Origin: Nitrobacteraceae bacterium AZCC 2146
GTDB lineage: Bacteria; Pseudomonadota; Alphaproteobacteria; Rhizobiales; Xanthobacteraceae
Direction: 5' to 3'
Length of the DNA: 64,000 nucleotides
Assembly (NCBI GenBank): GCA_036924855.1
Contig: JBAGRP010000001.1
Coordinates: 4,464,001-4,528,000 of the forward strand
Shown: positions 34,429 through 43,317 of the stretch, piece after piece
Numbering within the stretch: the stretch's first letter is position 1
How the letters are laid out: every line of letters starts with the position of its first letter
Position numbers and translations under genes: made by a program
Notes under the pieces: generated by a model
Database searches by the model: none
Told to the model about the DNA's origin: nothing
The model's input: only the letters and a program-made list of their open reading frames with translations

Positions 34429-35907
34429 CTATTTCTGCCCGGCGGACGTAAATCCGTCGGTCAATGTCTGCATGAAGCTCACGACTGCGTCCTCGTCTGC
34501 GTCCGAGAGGCCAAGATGTCCGATTCGGCTCTTATTCATGTTGGTGGTCTCTTCGGGTGCCGGCCAGCAGCCGGTGCCCTCGCGAGGGTCGTCCGGCGCA
34601 CAGCGCGGCAGCACGTCGCGGGTATTGTAGAAGTGCACGATCTCTTTGAGGCTCTTGAAATAGCCATTGTGGCCGAATGCCTTGACGAAGCCGTCGTTGG
34701 GCCGCTTGTCGACGTTGCGCAGCGTCGGCACCTGAAAACGACCGCGGGTCTGCGGCACGAGGTGCTGCCACCGTGCATCGACCGCCGAAGGCTGGCTCAG
34801 CGGGTGGCCATTGGCCAGAAAGCCACCGACGCCGAAGTCGACGAACGACGCGCCGTTGCGGTTCGCCACATAGCCGCGCTGATCCGGCGCGCCTTCGGCG
34901 TAGTAGGGAAGCAATGGATTGGCGGGCGTTCCGATGTTGCTGGCGGTGAAATCGGTGAACAGCGGGTCTTCGCCGGGGCCGCCATCGCGATGACAGGCGT
35001 TGCAGTTTGCCTTGCCGCGGAACAGGTCGTAGCCGGCCTGCTCCTGCGGCGTGAACTTTGCCTTTCCGGCCTGCACCGCGTCGTACTTCGAGGAGAACGC
35101 CGTCACCTCGTGCGAGGCCTCATAACCCGCGATGGATTGCGCCATCTGATCGAATGTGGTGGCGGCGCGGCCGCGATCGAGCGGGCCGAGATGGACCGGT
35201 GCCAGATCGTCGGGCGCTGGTGGTCCGGGCTGATTGCAGACCGCCTCGGCATTGTCCGGCCACGCAATCGCAAAAGCCTGCGGACCCCACACGCTTTCGA
35301 ACAAAGCGCGGTAAGGCCGCTGCGACGCGCGATAGACCGCGCAGGCGATATCCGGCAGACCCATCTCGACCGGGTTGGTCGGCGGACCCTCGGCCTGCTC
35401 GGCCGCGGGATTGCCGAGCCGGCGGCCGGTGGCGCGCATGTCCCAGAAATTGCCGCCGACCAGATCGTCCTGGCCGGCATTGTAGTGCAGCACTGGAGAC
35501 AGCGGCGCATAACTGTGGGTTTGCGGCTTGCGCTCGCTGAATCGCGTCCGAACCGATCCAGGGTAGGAACCGGTGGTGCGGTTGAGTTCCGACACCGGCC
35601 CGGTAAAGCCGGTCGACGGCATGTGGCAGAACGCGCAGGCTTCGTTGCGATTCACCGAGAGCTGCTTGTCATACAGCATCGCTTTGCCGAGCAGCTCAAT
35701 CTGCTGCACCTGGTTATCAGGAGGCGTCGCGAAGCGCTCGAGTGTGGCCGCTTCGATCCGATCGATCTCGCTCTCGACTTCGGCGATTTCGCGCAACACC
35801 GCCGCCGATAGAGGCGAAACGGTTTCCTCGCCGTGCAACAAGACCGCCCCCGACAAGGTAACAGCAACGATGGCGAGCAAGGACAACAGCGCGTTTGGTA
35901 GCTTCAT
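34429..35907 (-). CDS. dihaem cytochrome c peroxidase family protein
   Basis: The 492-residue protein starts with a signal peptide (LLSLLAIVAVTLSGAVLLHG) and has two c-type haem sites, CAFCH and CNACH. This is the CcpA/MauG superfamily; the first haem is usually the peroxidatic one and the second the electron-accepting one. RGRFQVPTLRNVDKRPND and FGHNGYFKSLKEIVHFYNTR are typical C-terminal blocks. It would reduce peroxide or oxidise a protein in the periplasm using a small cytochrome c. It is somewhat longer than simple peroxidases, mostly because of an insert between the haems. The start at 35907 follows GAAGGTGA. Confidence 0.88.
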   Translation of the reverse strand: MKLPNALLSLLAIVAVTLSGAVLLHGEETVSPLSAAVLREIAEVESEIDRIEAATLERFATPPDNQVQQIELLGKAMLYDKQLSVNRNEACAFCHMPSTGFTGPVSELNRTTGSYPGSVRTRFSERKPQTHSYAPLSPVLHYNAGQDDLVGGNFWDMRATGRRLGNPAAEQAEGPPTNPVEMGLPDIACAVYRASQRPYRALFESVWGPQAFAIAWPDNAEAVCNQPGPPAPDDLAPVHLGPLDRGRAATTFDQMAQSIAGYEASHEVTAFSSKYDAVQAGKAKFTPQEQAGYDLFRGKANCNACHRDGGPGEDPLFTDFTASNIGTPANPLLPYYAEGAPDQRGYVANRNGASFVDFGVGGFLANGHPLSQPSAVDARWQHLVPQTRGRFQVPTLRNVDKRPNDGFVKAFGHNGYFKSLKEIVHFYNTRDVLPRCAPDDPREGTGCWPAPEETTNMNKSRIGHLGLSDADEDAVVSFMQTLTDGFTSAGQK

Positions 35908-35977
35908 ACTCGATCACCTTCGATAAACCGTGCGACTTCTGTTCCGACAGCATGTGGCCAGTCCCGTCCCACCGATT

Positions 35978-36913
35978 TCAGTTGACGACGCGACCCAGCC
36001 ATGCTCGCGCACCCTGCAGCGTCCTGAAGTCTTCCAAGCTGCGAGCGGGAATGTCGGGGTAGGCGCTCGTGGCCATTTCACTCAGCGACGGGCCAGGGCC
36101 GAGTTCGAGAAAGGCGCTCGCTCCAGCTTCCACGCAGCCTTCCAGGCAGGCCGCCCACAGGACCGTGTGGGAGATCTGTTTGGCGAGTTTGTCCATACCC
36201 GCAGCGACGTTGACAACAGGAGAGCCATCGATCCCGCTGAAGAGGCGCACACCCACATCCGGCATATCCTTCATCGGAATTTGGTCTAGCACTTTGCGGA
36301 ATTCTACTGAAGCGCCAGCCAGGCGGAAGGTGTGAGAGGCCACGTTCACCGCAACGCGGACAACGCGAGCAGCGCCCAACTTTTTTGCCTGATCGGCCAT
36401 GATGCCCAGCGCCTCGCCCGGTCCGCCGAGAACGTAGGCGTCACCGGGATTGATGATGGCGATCGCTGCATCGTGGCGTTTGCACAGATCTTCGACAGCG
36501 CCGCGAGACAAGCCGCGGACGAACAACAAGCCATCTCCGGACATGCTGGCCGCGTCCATAGCTTCGGCGCGGCGCGCCACAAGGTCGAGAGCGATCCTGG
36601 CGTCCATTAAGCCCGCAACACTCCAGGCTGCCACTTCGCCCACGCTGTAACCTGCAACGATCAGCCTGGGAGGTAACCCGTTGCGCAGCGTCGCCGTCGC
36701 AGCCAGCGCCTGCAAAGTACAAAGAATTTGTCCGACACGATTCTGGTGAATAGCTTCATCGGGATCGGTCTGCACAATCGCGCGCGGATCGTGTCCGCCG
36801 AGCAGTGTCGCGGCGTGAGCAAAGAGGTTCGCGGCTTCCGGCGCGTCGCCGGTCAATGCGAACATATTGGGGTGCTGCGGCCCCTGTCCGGAGCACAAGA
36901 TGGCAAGAGTCAT
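35978..36913 (-). CDS. mdcH: malonate decarboxylase malonyl transferase MdcH
   Basis: The 311-residue protein is an acyltransferase of the FabD fold. The N-terminus is AILCSGQGPQHPNMF and the nucleophile motif AGYSVGEVAAWSVAGL. HTFRLAGASVEF carries the catalytic His region. MdcH transfers malonyl from malonyl-CoA to the holo-ACP MdcC to prime the enzyme. It is the last gene of the operon, 10 bases after the transporter gene. The ATG at 36913 (MTLAIL) fits the family. Confidence 0.9.
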   Translation of the reverse strand: MTLAILCSGQGPQHPNMFALTGDAPEAANLFAHAATLLGGHDPRAIVQTDPDEAIHQNRVGQILCTLQALAATATLRNGLPPRLIVAGYSVGEVAAWSVAGLMDARIALDLVARRAEAMDAASMSGDGLLFVRGLSRGAVEDLCKRHDAAIAIINPGDAYVLGGPGEALGIMADQAKKLGAARVVRVAVNVASHTFRLAGASVEFRKVLDQIPMKDMPDVGVRLFSGIDGSPVVNVAAGMDKLAKQISHTVLWAACLEGCVEAGASAFLELGPGPSLSEMATSAYPDIPARSLEDFRTLQGARAWLGRVVN

Positions 36914-36923
36914 CGAGCGCGCC

Positions 36924-37874
36924 TCATTGGGGGTAGAGAATGCCGATGGTGATTGCCAGCGTCGCAATGCTGAACACGGTGCTTGCGATCACCATGGAGC
37001 CCACTTCCGGCGAGCGCACTCGATAGTTCTCGGCGAACAGGATGCCGAAGAAACCCGACGGCGCGGCCGCGAGCAGAATGGACACCTTGGCAATCTCTGA
37101 GGGGACCGGAAAGACGTGAACGATCGCGGCTGCCAACAGCGGCCGGATCACGTCGGCCGTCCCGGTCGCGCCTACGACCTTCCAGTCCAAGCGGAACGAC
37201 TGGGCCGACAGGATCAGGCCCGTCAGGAACAGGGCCATGCCAGCAGCCGACTGCCCGATCAGCATGAGAGAGGCTACGGTTACAGCGCCGAGACTCAACC
37301 CGGACAGCGAGAACAGGATTCCCAGCACGGGGGCCATGACGACGGGCTTGGTCAGCGCGTGCCGTAGCGCGTGGCGCACCCGTACGGTTGAAGTCTCGGC
37401 ATTGGTCTGCTCCTTGCCGCCGGATAGTTCGAGCAGCAGCAGAGTGAGCGGACTCACCAGGATCGCGCCCGCCGCAAGGGCGACCGCGACGGGCACTGTC
37501 TTGGTCGGGCCGAGGATCGCAGACACGATCGGCAGGCCGACGCCCGCAAGGTTCGGAAAGGCCACCGTCAGAGCTTGTAAAGACGCCTCGGCTTTGGATG
37601 ATTTCGAAACGTGGCGCTGGAAAAGGTACCAGATCAGGTACAGTAACAGCATGACGACGCTGAGGATTGCGAAGAGCGGCCCCTGCCTAATCATCTCGCC
37701 GCGTGGGGCAGAGGCGGTTGCCACGAACAGAGACGCCGGCAGCGCAAAATTCATGACGAGGGCGTTGAGTTCGACGACATGATGGTTGTCGATGGCGCGC
37801 GTACGTCCGGCGACGAAACCAAGAGCCATGACGAAGAAAATGGGCGCCAGCGCCATCAAGATCACGTGTGGCAT
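36924..37874 (-). CDS. mdcF: AEC-family malonate transporter MdcF
   Basis: The 316-residue protein is an auxin-efflux-carrier-type transporter with ten predicted helices, for example ILMALAPIFFVMALGFVAG, AILSVVMLLLYLIWYLF and VALAAGAILVSPLTLLLLEL. PLFLTGL-like and FPNLAGVGLPIVSAILG motifs are typical. In malonate operons this family takes up malonate. Its ATG at 37874 overlaps the ancestral stop of mdcB by 13 bases. Because of a frameshift in mdcB, the mdcB frame now reads straight into this gene without a stop, giving a 612-residue fused frame. Confidence 0.88.
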   Translation of the reverse strand: MPHVILMALAPIFFVMALGFVAGRTRAIDNHHVVELNALVMNFALPASLFVATASAPRGEMIRQGPLFAILSVVMLLLYLIWYLFQRHVSKSSKAEASLQALTVAFPNLAGVGLPIVSAILGPTKTVPVAVALAAGAILVSPLTLLLLELSGGKEQTNAETSTVRVRHALRHALTKPVVMAPVLGILFSLSGLSLGAVTVASLMLIGQSAAGMALFLTGLILSAQSFRLDWKVVGATGTADVIRPLLAAAIVHVFPVPSEIAKVSILLAAAPSGFFGILFAENYRVRSPEVGSMVIASTVFSIATLAITIGILYPQ

Positions 37875-38762
37875 CGGAGAGACACCGTTTCGTAAGCCTG
37901 GACGAAGAGGCTCATGGCAAGAAGGTCTGCAGACCCGCCCGGGCTGAGCTGGCGGGTGACGAACGACTGGTGGACGATATTGGGCCCGCGCGCGCCAGTC
38001 GCGTTGGCCCACGCCGCCGTCATCAAGAAAACCGCGCGCGGCGCGTTGGGCGAAGCAAAGGCCGGCCAGACCGGCCCGGTGTAGAAGGTTCGTATCCTCA
38101 AGTGCCGCGATCAACGCGAAACAGGCCTGCACGCGCGCCGCTTCGACGTCGCCCGGTGCGATTAGGGCACTCATCTGTAGAGCGGGTAGGCCGATCTCGT
38201 AGATGCTCGGAAAACCCTGAGCGGCCTCCAACCGGGCACCGCCCGCTCCGTAGCGCCGGCGTGCCCCACCTCCATGGCTGTGCAGCAGCACAGGCCCGTC
38301 GAGGATATCTCTACCCCACAGCTGCGCCACTACAGCTCCGAGTGGGTTTGCAGGATCTGCCTGTCCGCCGGACTTGGCGCCCGCAGCGGCGCAAAGCAAG
38401 CCTAACCCGAAGATGGCGCCCCGGTGCGTGTTGACGCCCGCCGTAGCAGCAAACATGGCAGCTTCGGCATCAAGACCGATGACCCTGAGGCGTCCCATGC
38501 CACAGCCTTGGGCGCCGGCTTCTGCCAGGGCATGGAAATAGGGATGGATCGCGGCGGCGCTGCGGCGGAATGTACCGGCATCCATATCCGAATGGCTACC
38601 GGAGTCGACAGGGCTGACAAGTCCGGGCTTGGGCCAGGTTTCCAACTCGCGCAGAAGACAACGAACAGCGACGGCGGCGATGGCCTCTGCCTCGTGAACG
38701 TTCGCAAACTTCGCCTCAGACGGGCGGTTCTGTTGCGAGCGTAGCGCCAAAGCGGTTGTCAT
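37862..38762 (-). pseudogene. mdcB: triphosphoribosyl-dephospho-CoA synthase MdcB, frameshifted
   Basis: MdcB makes the prosthetic-group precursor of malonate decarboxylase from ATP and dephospho-CoA. The first 270 residues are normal: ELETWPKPGLVSPVDSGSHS, DMDAGTF, GVNTHRGAIFGLGLLCAAAG and EDTNLLHRAGLAGLCFAQRA. After DDGGVGQRDWRARAQ the frame is lost near 37975-37986. In the next frame IVHQSFVTRQLSPGGSADLL and AMSLFVQAYE continue the family to the TGA at 37862. One extra T in CAATATC explains it. If real, the C-terminal 40 residues are replaced and the frame fuses to MdcF. It overlaps mdcG by four bases. Confidence 0.88.
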
Positions 38763-39439
38763 GACTGAATCTCACCGCTGAGGAAAAGGTTTGTGTCGAG
38801 CAAGGCGACACCGTCGGTGGTCTTGACCAGCACCGTGCGCGCGCCAGTGTGGAGTTCGCGCCAGTTCACACCAACACCATCGTCGCGCACCAATTCGCCG
38901 TCCAAGCGCATGGGCGCCGCAGCTTCGAGCGCAGCAAGGTCGGTGGTCAGCTGGGCAAGATCGCTACTGCGACGGATCGGCAGGAGAAGATCCAGATCAG
39001 AGCTCGCGGTCAGATAGGTCAGTCCTGTGAGCATCTGCCACGCCAGACTGCCGAAGACTCGCGCCTCCACGCCATGCCGCGAAGCCAGGCCCGCCACTTG
39101 ATCCAAAGTGTGCCGCCAGGACTCCGGTGCTATATTGATGGCAGCGCTCAACTCAAGCGGCGGTGCTGTCGAGACGATGTCGTCTGTTTGCATAAGGAAA
39201 GAGAGTCGCCGTTTGCCGGCAAACGGCGGCAGAGGCATACCCAACGCTACTCCGACCGTGTCGCCGGGCATGGCGCGACGGGCGACAAGAGGCCAGCCCC
39301 GACCGGCCCAGTCGACCACCAACGGTTCTCCGAAAAGATCGTCACGCGTCTTAAGCAGGGAGTGCCACGCCACCGGCGACACGAAGATCAGATCGTGGCG
39401 GCGCACCCTCTGATTATTCTGATAGGAGTGCGAGATCAT
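38759..39439 (-). CDS. mdcG: phosphoribosyl-dephospho-CoA transferase MdcG
   Basis: The 226-residue enzyme attaches the prosthetic group made by MdcB to Ser of the acyl carrier protein MdcC. EARVFGSLAWQMLTGLTYLT followed by SSDLDLLLP is the nucleotidyltransferase-like active site with G-S and D-x-D. Length is normal. The ATG at 39439 (MISHSYQ) starts inside the 3-prime end of mdcE, overlapping it by 26 bases; upstream residues in the frame are not family-like. It overlaps mdcB by four bases, which suggests translational coupling. Confidence 0.9.
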   Translation of the reverse strand: MISHSYQNNQRVRRHDLIFVSPVAWHSLLKTRDDLFGEPLVVDWAGRGWPLVARRAMPGDTVGVALGMPLPPFAGKRRLSFLMQTDDIVSTAPPLELSAAINIAPESWRHTLDQVAGLASRHGVEARVFGSLAWQMLTGLTYLTASSDLDLLLPIRRSSDLAQLTTDLAALEAAAPMRLDGELVRDDGVGVNWRELHTGARTVLVKTTDGVALLDTNLFLSGEIQS

Positions 39440-40139
39440 GTACGCGCTCCGCGATATCGGCCGCCTTCGGGCGCCCATTTCGAATTTTGCCGAGGCGATC
39501 GCGCTGATCTCCCCTGTTTTGAGCTTGATTCAGCAATGCCTCTAGCCGTTTAGCCAATGAGCCTTTCTCGTCCCAGATTGCGAGCACCCCGCCGGTCTGA
39601 GCCAGGTTGTCCAACCCGGGAGCGAAAACTGGCGTGGACTTGGCTTTTTCCTTTAGGACGTCGATGGAGAGCTTGGTCACCTTGGACATAGAGGGTAGAT
39701 CCATCACCGCCGGCTCGGCGCCCGGCAGCGCCACGAGTGTGCGAGTTGCCAACGCCGTCGCGAGGAAGGCGCCGGCGGCGCTGCGACCGTAGAGCAACCC
39801 CACGGTTTGGCGGCCTTGCATGTCAGCGTAGATCAGGCATTTAGCGAGGTGAGCAAGAAACTCGTTCAGCCCCAGAAGCTCGTCGCGCTTGCTCATTCGC
39901 TGGCTATCGCTGTCCACCAGCACCAAAATAGGGCCGGTACCGCCGCGCTCCATCGCATCCAGGACGTGGCGCGACAGGCGAATCGCCTCGTCCACACCGA
40001 GCGCGGTCCGACCGGCAACGCCGACCACCACCGCGCGGCCACCGGCCCTCAACGACCCCGACCCCAGCAGCAAACCATCATCGTGCTTGACGTCATGGCC
40101 TTCTGGAAACAGCGAGGCGAGAATGTCATCGAGCGTCAT
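39414..40139 (-). CDS. mdcE: malonate decarboxylase gamma subunit MdcE
   Basis: The 241-residue protein is the gamma subunit, half of the decarboxylase proper together with MdcD. It has a carboxyltransferase (crotonase-related) fold: LLLGSGSLRAGGRAVVVGVA, VLVDSDSQRMSKRDELLGLN and RQTVGLLYGRSAAGAFLATA, in which the Gly-rich oxyanion region is clear. The ATG at 40139 (MTLDDILASL) is used; it overlaps mdcD by 14 bases. MdcD-MdcE decarboxylates malonyl-S-ACP to acetyl-S-ACP. Confidence 0.92.
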   Translation of the reverse strand: MTLDDILASLFPEGHDVKHDDGLLLGSGSLRAGGRAVVVGVAGRTALGVDEAIRLSRHVLDAMERGGTGPILVLVDSDSQRMSKRDELLGLNEFLAHLAKCLIYADMQGRQTVGLLYGRSAAGAFLATALATRTLVALPGAEPAVMDLPSMSKVTKLSIDVLKEKAKSTPVFAPGLDNLAQTGGVLAIWDEKGSLAKRLEALLNQAQNRGDQRDRLGKIRNGRPKAADIAERVHDLALLSE

Positions 40140-41064
40140 GGCGCGGCCTCCAGACCTTGTCGGCGAGAGCGATGAATTGTTCGGCGGGCAAGGCAGGGAC
40201 GGCTTGAGCGTCAGAGACACCCTCAGCACTCCAGATATCGATGGCGTCGGCGCAGGCGCCGAAGCGTTGTAACCGCTCCTCCAGCCGAGCTTGCTCCGCT
40301 TTCAGCACGCCTGCCCCGAAGGCTGGCGCGGATTCGATCAATTGCAGGGCTGTGTCACGGAAGCTCTGTATCGTATCGTCCGAGAAAGCGTCGGCGCCGC
40401 CGAGCAGCCGCCGGTGCTTGCCGCCCATCGTGCGCCATACCAGCGCGCGATCCCTGGAATCGAATTCTTCCACTCCGCGATTGGTCTCGATGACCTCCGG
40501 ACCGGAGACGCCGATGCGGCCTTGCTCGGACACGGCCAGCGCTGAGCAACAGCCGGCGATCAGTCCGCCGCCGCCGTAACAGCCGGCGCGGCCACCGATC
40601 AGACCGATAACCTTTGCACCTGCCATCCGCGCCTCCATGAGCGCGCGCATGATCTCTGCGATAGCTAATTCGCCGGCATTGGCTTCCTGCAGGCGCACCC
40701 CGCCAGTGTCAAAAAGAATCAGCGTCGGAATCGACTTGATGTCGCGCGCGGCGCGCAAAAGGCCCGTGAGCTTGGCGCCATGAACCTCGCCAAAGGCGCC
40801 GCCCATGAAGCGGCCCTCTTGGGCGGCGATGAACACTGGCGCACCTGCAATGCTGCCGCGTCCCACGATGATGCCGTCGTCGAATTGCTCTGGGAGATTG
40901 AACACCGGCAAGTGCGGGCTGATCTCGCGCTGTTCGGGGCCGATGAATTCTTGAAAGCTGCCTGTGTCGAGCAGTAAACGAACCCGTTGGCGCGCTGACG
41001 CCTCGTACCAACTCGCCGACCGGTCCTGCGGCTTACTCGCAGTCTGCAGCTGCAAAGCACTCAT
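40126..41064 (-). CDS. mdcD: malonate decarboxylase beta subunit MdcD
   Basis: The 312-residue beta subunit of the malonyl-S-ACP decarboxylase has the carboxyltransferase fold. Recognisable blocks are SWYEASARQRVRLLLDTGSF, GGAFGEVHGAKLTGLLRAA, LILFDTGGVRLQEANAGELA and GLIGGRAGCYGGGGLIAGCC. The last is the oxyanion-forming Gly-rich loop. It overlaps mdcC by four bases (ATGA) and mdcE by 14. All operon gene borders overlap or nearly do, as expected for a complex assembled from equal subunits. Confidence 0.93.
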   Translation of the reverse strand: MSALQLQTASKPQDRSASWYEASARQRVRLLLDTGSFQEFIGPEQREISPHLPVFNLPEQFDDGIIVGRGSIAGAPVFIAAQEGRFMGGAFGEVHGAKLTGLLRAARDIKSIPTLILFDTGGVRLQEANAGELAIAEIMRALMEARMAGAKVIGLIGGRAGCYGGGGLIAGCCSALAVSEQGRIGVSGPEVIETNRGVEEFDSRDRALVWRTMGGKHRRLLGGADAFSDDTIQSFRDTALQLIESAPAFGAGVLKAEQARLEERLQRFGACADAIDIWSAEGVSDAQAVPALPAEQFIALADKVWRPRHDAR

Positions 41065-41378
41065 CGCTCTTCCTCCTCGATCAGGCGGACGGCCTGTGCC
41101 AGGCGCAGGGCGACCGTGTCCGGACGCGCGCCGCCGTCGTTAATGGAGAGCCTCAAGCCGCCGGGCGAGCGCCGCTCGACGAAATCGGCCACCACCGCCT
41201 CCCACACCGCTCCGAATCCTTCAGCCGCTGTGTTGATGTCCACCTGACACTCGGTATCGAGCAACACCCGCTCGACCAGGATTTCCAGATTGCCGGAGGC
41301 CACCACACCGATGATGGCCAGCGATTTGGAGCCAGCAGCACGCTCCTGCGCCTTGTGGCGATAGCTCAAGGTTTCCAT
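41061..41378 (-). CDS. mdcC: malonate decarboxylase acyl carrier protein MdcC
   Basis: The 105-residue delta subunit carries the 2-prime-(5-triphosphoribosyl)-3-prime-dephospho-CoA group. The attachment region is IIGVVASGNLEILVERVL, with Ser28 as the likely modified residue. It is a special carrier protein unrelated to fatty-acid ACP, homologous to the citrate lyase carrier. The ATG at 41378 lies 13 bases after mdcA. Its modification depends on MdcB and MdcG, and MdcB is frameshifted here. Confidence 0.92.
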   Translation of the reverse strand: METLSYRHKAQERAAGSKSLAIIGVVASGNLEILVERVLLDTECQVDINTAAEGFGAVWEAVVADFVERRSPGGLRLSINDGGARPDTVALRLAQAVRLIEEEER

Positions 41379-41391
41379 CGCGGCTTCCCTC

Positions 41392-43038
41392 TCACCAGTT
41401 GCGGAATTTGGAGGGCGGCGCATAGAGGCCACCCGACCAGCGGACGAGATCCTTGACCGAACGCGCCGCCAGCAGACTCCTGTCCGCATCGAGCGGATCA
41501 ATCTCAAGATCTTCCAGCCGACGGATGACGCCCCGCGCTCGCAGACGCTGGACCATCTTCGCGTCCCGGCCGCGGCCGACGTCGGTATAGCCCGCCACGC
41601 CGCGGATTGCCTGCTCCCGCTCGTCTTTGTCGCGGCAAAGCAGGAGATTGGCGATTCCCTCTTCGGTGACGATGTGGGTGACGTCGTCGCCGTAGATCAT
41701 CACCGGCGCGAGTTCGAGCTTGAGCTTCTCGGCCAAGGTCAGGGCGTCGAGCTTCTCGACGAATAGTGGGACGTTCTTGTCGCCGAAGGTCTCGCCGATC
41801 TGGACGACGAGCTTGCGGCCGCGCCGCAGAAGCGCCGGTCCGTCGGGGTCAGCCTCCTTGCCGGCTTGCAGCCAGGGCTCGCTCGGATGGCGCCGTCCAC
41901 CAGCGTCTGAGCCCATGTTCGGCGCGCCACCGAAACCAGCAATCCGCGAGGCGGTGACGGTGGAAGAGTTCCCTTGCAGATCGATCTGCAAGGTGGAACC
42001 GATAAACATGTCGCAGGCATAGAGCCCGGCGACCTGGCAGAAGGCGCGATTGGAGCGCAATGAGCCATCGGCCCCGGTGAAGTAAATGTCTGAGCGGGCG
42101 CGGATATAGTCGTCCATCCCGACTTCCGATCCGAAGGAGTGGATCTGCTCCACCCAGCCGGACTCGATCGCCGGAATCAGCGCCGGGTGCGGATTGAGCG
42201 CAAAGCGGGTAGCCACCTTGCCCTTCAGTCCCAACCGCTCGCCATATGTTGGCAACAGAAGTTCGATCGCAGCCGTGTTGAACCCGATGCCGTGGTTCAG
42301 CCGCTTGACGCCATAGGGTGCGTAAATGCCTTTGATCGCCAGCATGGCGGTGAGAATTTGGCCTTCGGTAATCGCGCCCGGGTCGCGCGTGAACAGAGGT
42401 TCGACAAAGAACGGCTTGTCCGCCTTCACCACGAAGTGCACGCGATCGCCGGGAATGTCGACCCGTGGCACCTTGTCCACGATCTCGTTGACCTGCGCGA
42501 TGACCACGCCATTTTTGAAGGCGGTTGCCTCAACGACCGTCGGGGTATCTTCCGTGTTGGGCCCGGTATAGAGATTGCCGTCCCGGTCCGCGCTGACCGC
42601 CGCGATCAGAGCGACATGCGGCGTCAGGTCGATGAAGTAACGGGCGAACAGCTCCAGATAGGTGTGAACCGCCCCCAGCTCGATCTTGCCGCCGAACAAC
42701 ATCTTGGCGATGCGCGCCGACTGCGGGCCGGAGTAAGAGTAGTCCAGCCGTTTCGCTACGCCGCACTCGAATACATCAAGGTGTTCGGGGAGGACTACAC
42801 CGGATTGTACCATATGCAGGTCGTGCACCTTGCTGACATCGACCGCCGCAAGCGCGCTGGCCAATAAATCTGCCTGCTTCTGGTTGTCCCCTTCCAGGCA
42901 AACGCGGTCACCGGGCCGCAACACCGCTTCCAGGAACGCTTGTAGATCCGCCAGCGCGACCATCTTGCCCGACGCATGCGGATGCCCGGCGGCGAGGCGG
43001 TCTGCCAAGGCAGTCTTTTGTGCGTTCCAATCCGTCAT
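41392..43038 (-). CDS. mdcA: malonate decarboxylase alpha subunit MdcA
   Basis: The 548-residue protein is the acetyl-S-ACP:malonate ACP transferase. It has the CoA-transferase-like fold: PGDRVCLEGDNQKQADLLAS, VHTYLELFARYFIDLTPHVA, NLYTGPNTEDTPTVVEATAF and FGGAPNMGSDAGGRR. It swaps acetyl for malonyl on the carrier and is the first gene of the operon. The ATG at 43038 (MTDWNAQ) is preferred over a TTG six bases upstream. A second, divergent copy lies at 61233-62873. The upstream 280 bases hold an Ohr fragment and presumably the operon promoter. Confidence 0.93.
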   Translation of the reverse strand: MTDWNAQKTALADRLAAGHPHASGKMVALADLQAFLEAVLRPGDRVCLEGDNQKQADLLASALAAVDVSKVHDLHMVQSGVVLPEHLDVFECGVAKRLDYSYSGPQSARIAKMLFGGKIELGAVHTYLELFARYFIDLTPHVALIAAVSADRDGNLYTGPNTEDTPTVVEATAFKNGVVIAQVNEIVDKVPRVDIPGDRVHFVVKADKPFFVEPLFTRDPGAITEGQILTAMLAIKGIYAPYGVKRLNHGIGFNTAAIELLLPTYGERLGLKGKVATRFALNPHPALIPAIESGWVEQIHSFGSEVGMDDYIRARSDIYFTGADGSLRSNRAFCQVAGLYACDMFIGSTLQIDLQGNSSTVTASRIAGFGGAPNMGSDAGGRRHPSEPWLQAGKEADPDGPALLRRGRKLVVQIGETFGDKNVPLFVEKLDALTLAEKLKLELAPVMIYGDDVTHIVTEEGIANLLLCRDKDEREQAIRGVAGYTDVGRGRDAKMVQRLRARGVIRRLEDLEIDPLDADRSLLAARSVKDLVRWSGGLYAPPSKFRNW

Positions 43039-43086
43039 TTCCAATCTCTCATATTCTGGTGGCGTTCTTCGCGGAGGTGGCCAGGC

Positions 43087-43170
43087 TCACCTGATCGCGA
43101 CAGCGATCGCCACATCGACATTGCCCTGGATCACATTCGAGTACGGGCAGCATGCGCACCTTGATAGCGT
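43087..43170 (-). pseudogene. Ohr/OsmC-family protein, C-terminal fragment
   Basis: The last 25 codons of a frame ending at TGA 43087 read CCPYSNVIQGNVDVAIAVAI. CPYSN-x-x-x-GNVDV is the C-terminal signature of organic hydroperoxide resistance proteins, including the second catalytic Cys. Nothing else of the gene is present. The stump lies between mdcA and the secreted hydrolase gene. Confidence 0.5.
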
Positions 43171-43317
43171 TCCGCTGTTCTTCAAGGGAAGGCGACCCGA
43201 TGGCGGCCTCTCCATGAAGAGATTGGTCGGCTTTGCTCAAAGTCGACCAATCCGATGTTGCTCTCAAGCTGTGGGTGACTCCAGCTCGATCCCACCTGGC
43301 ACGAGTTCGCGCGCCCA

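Noticed and set aside
34267..35811. 514-codon plus-strand frame
   Set aside because: Antisense to the dihaem peroxidase, which has two haem motifs and a signal peptide; this frame has none and is Arg/Ala-rich.
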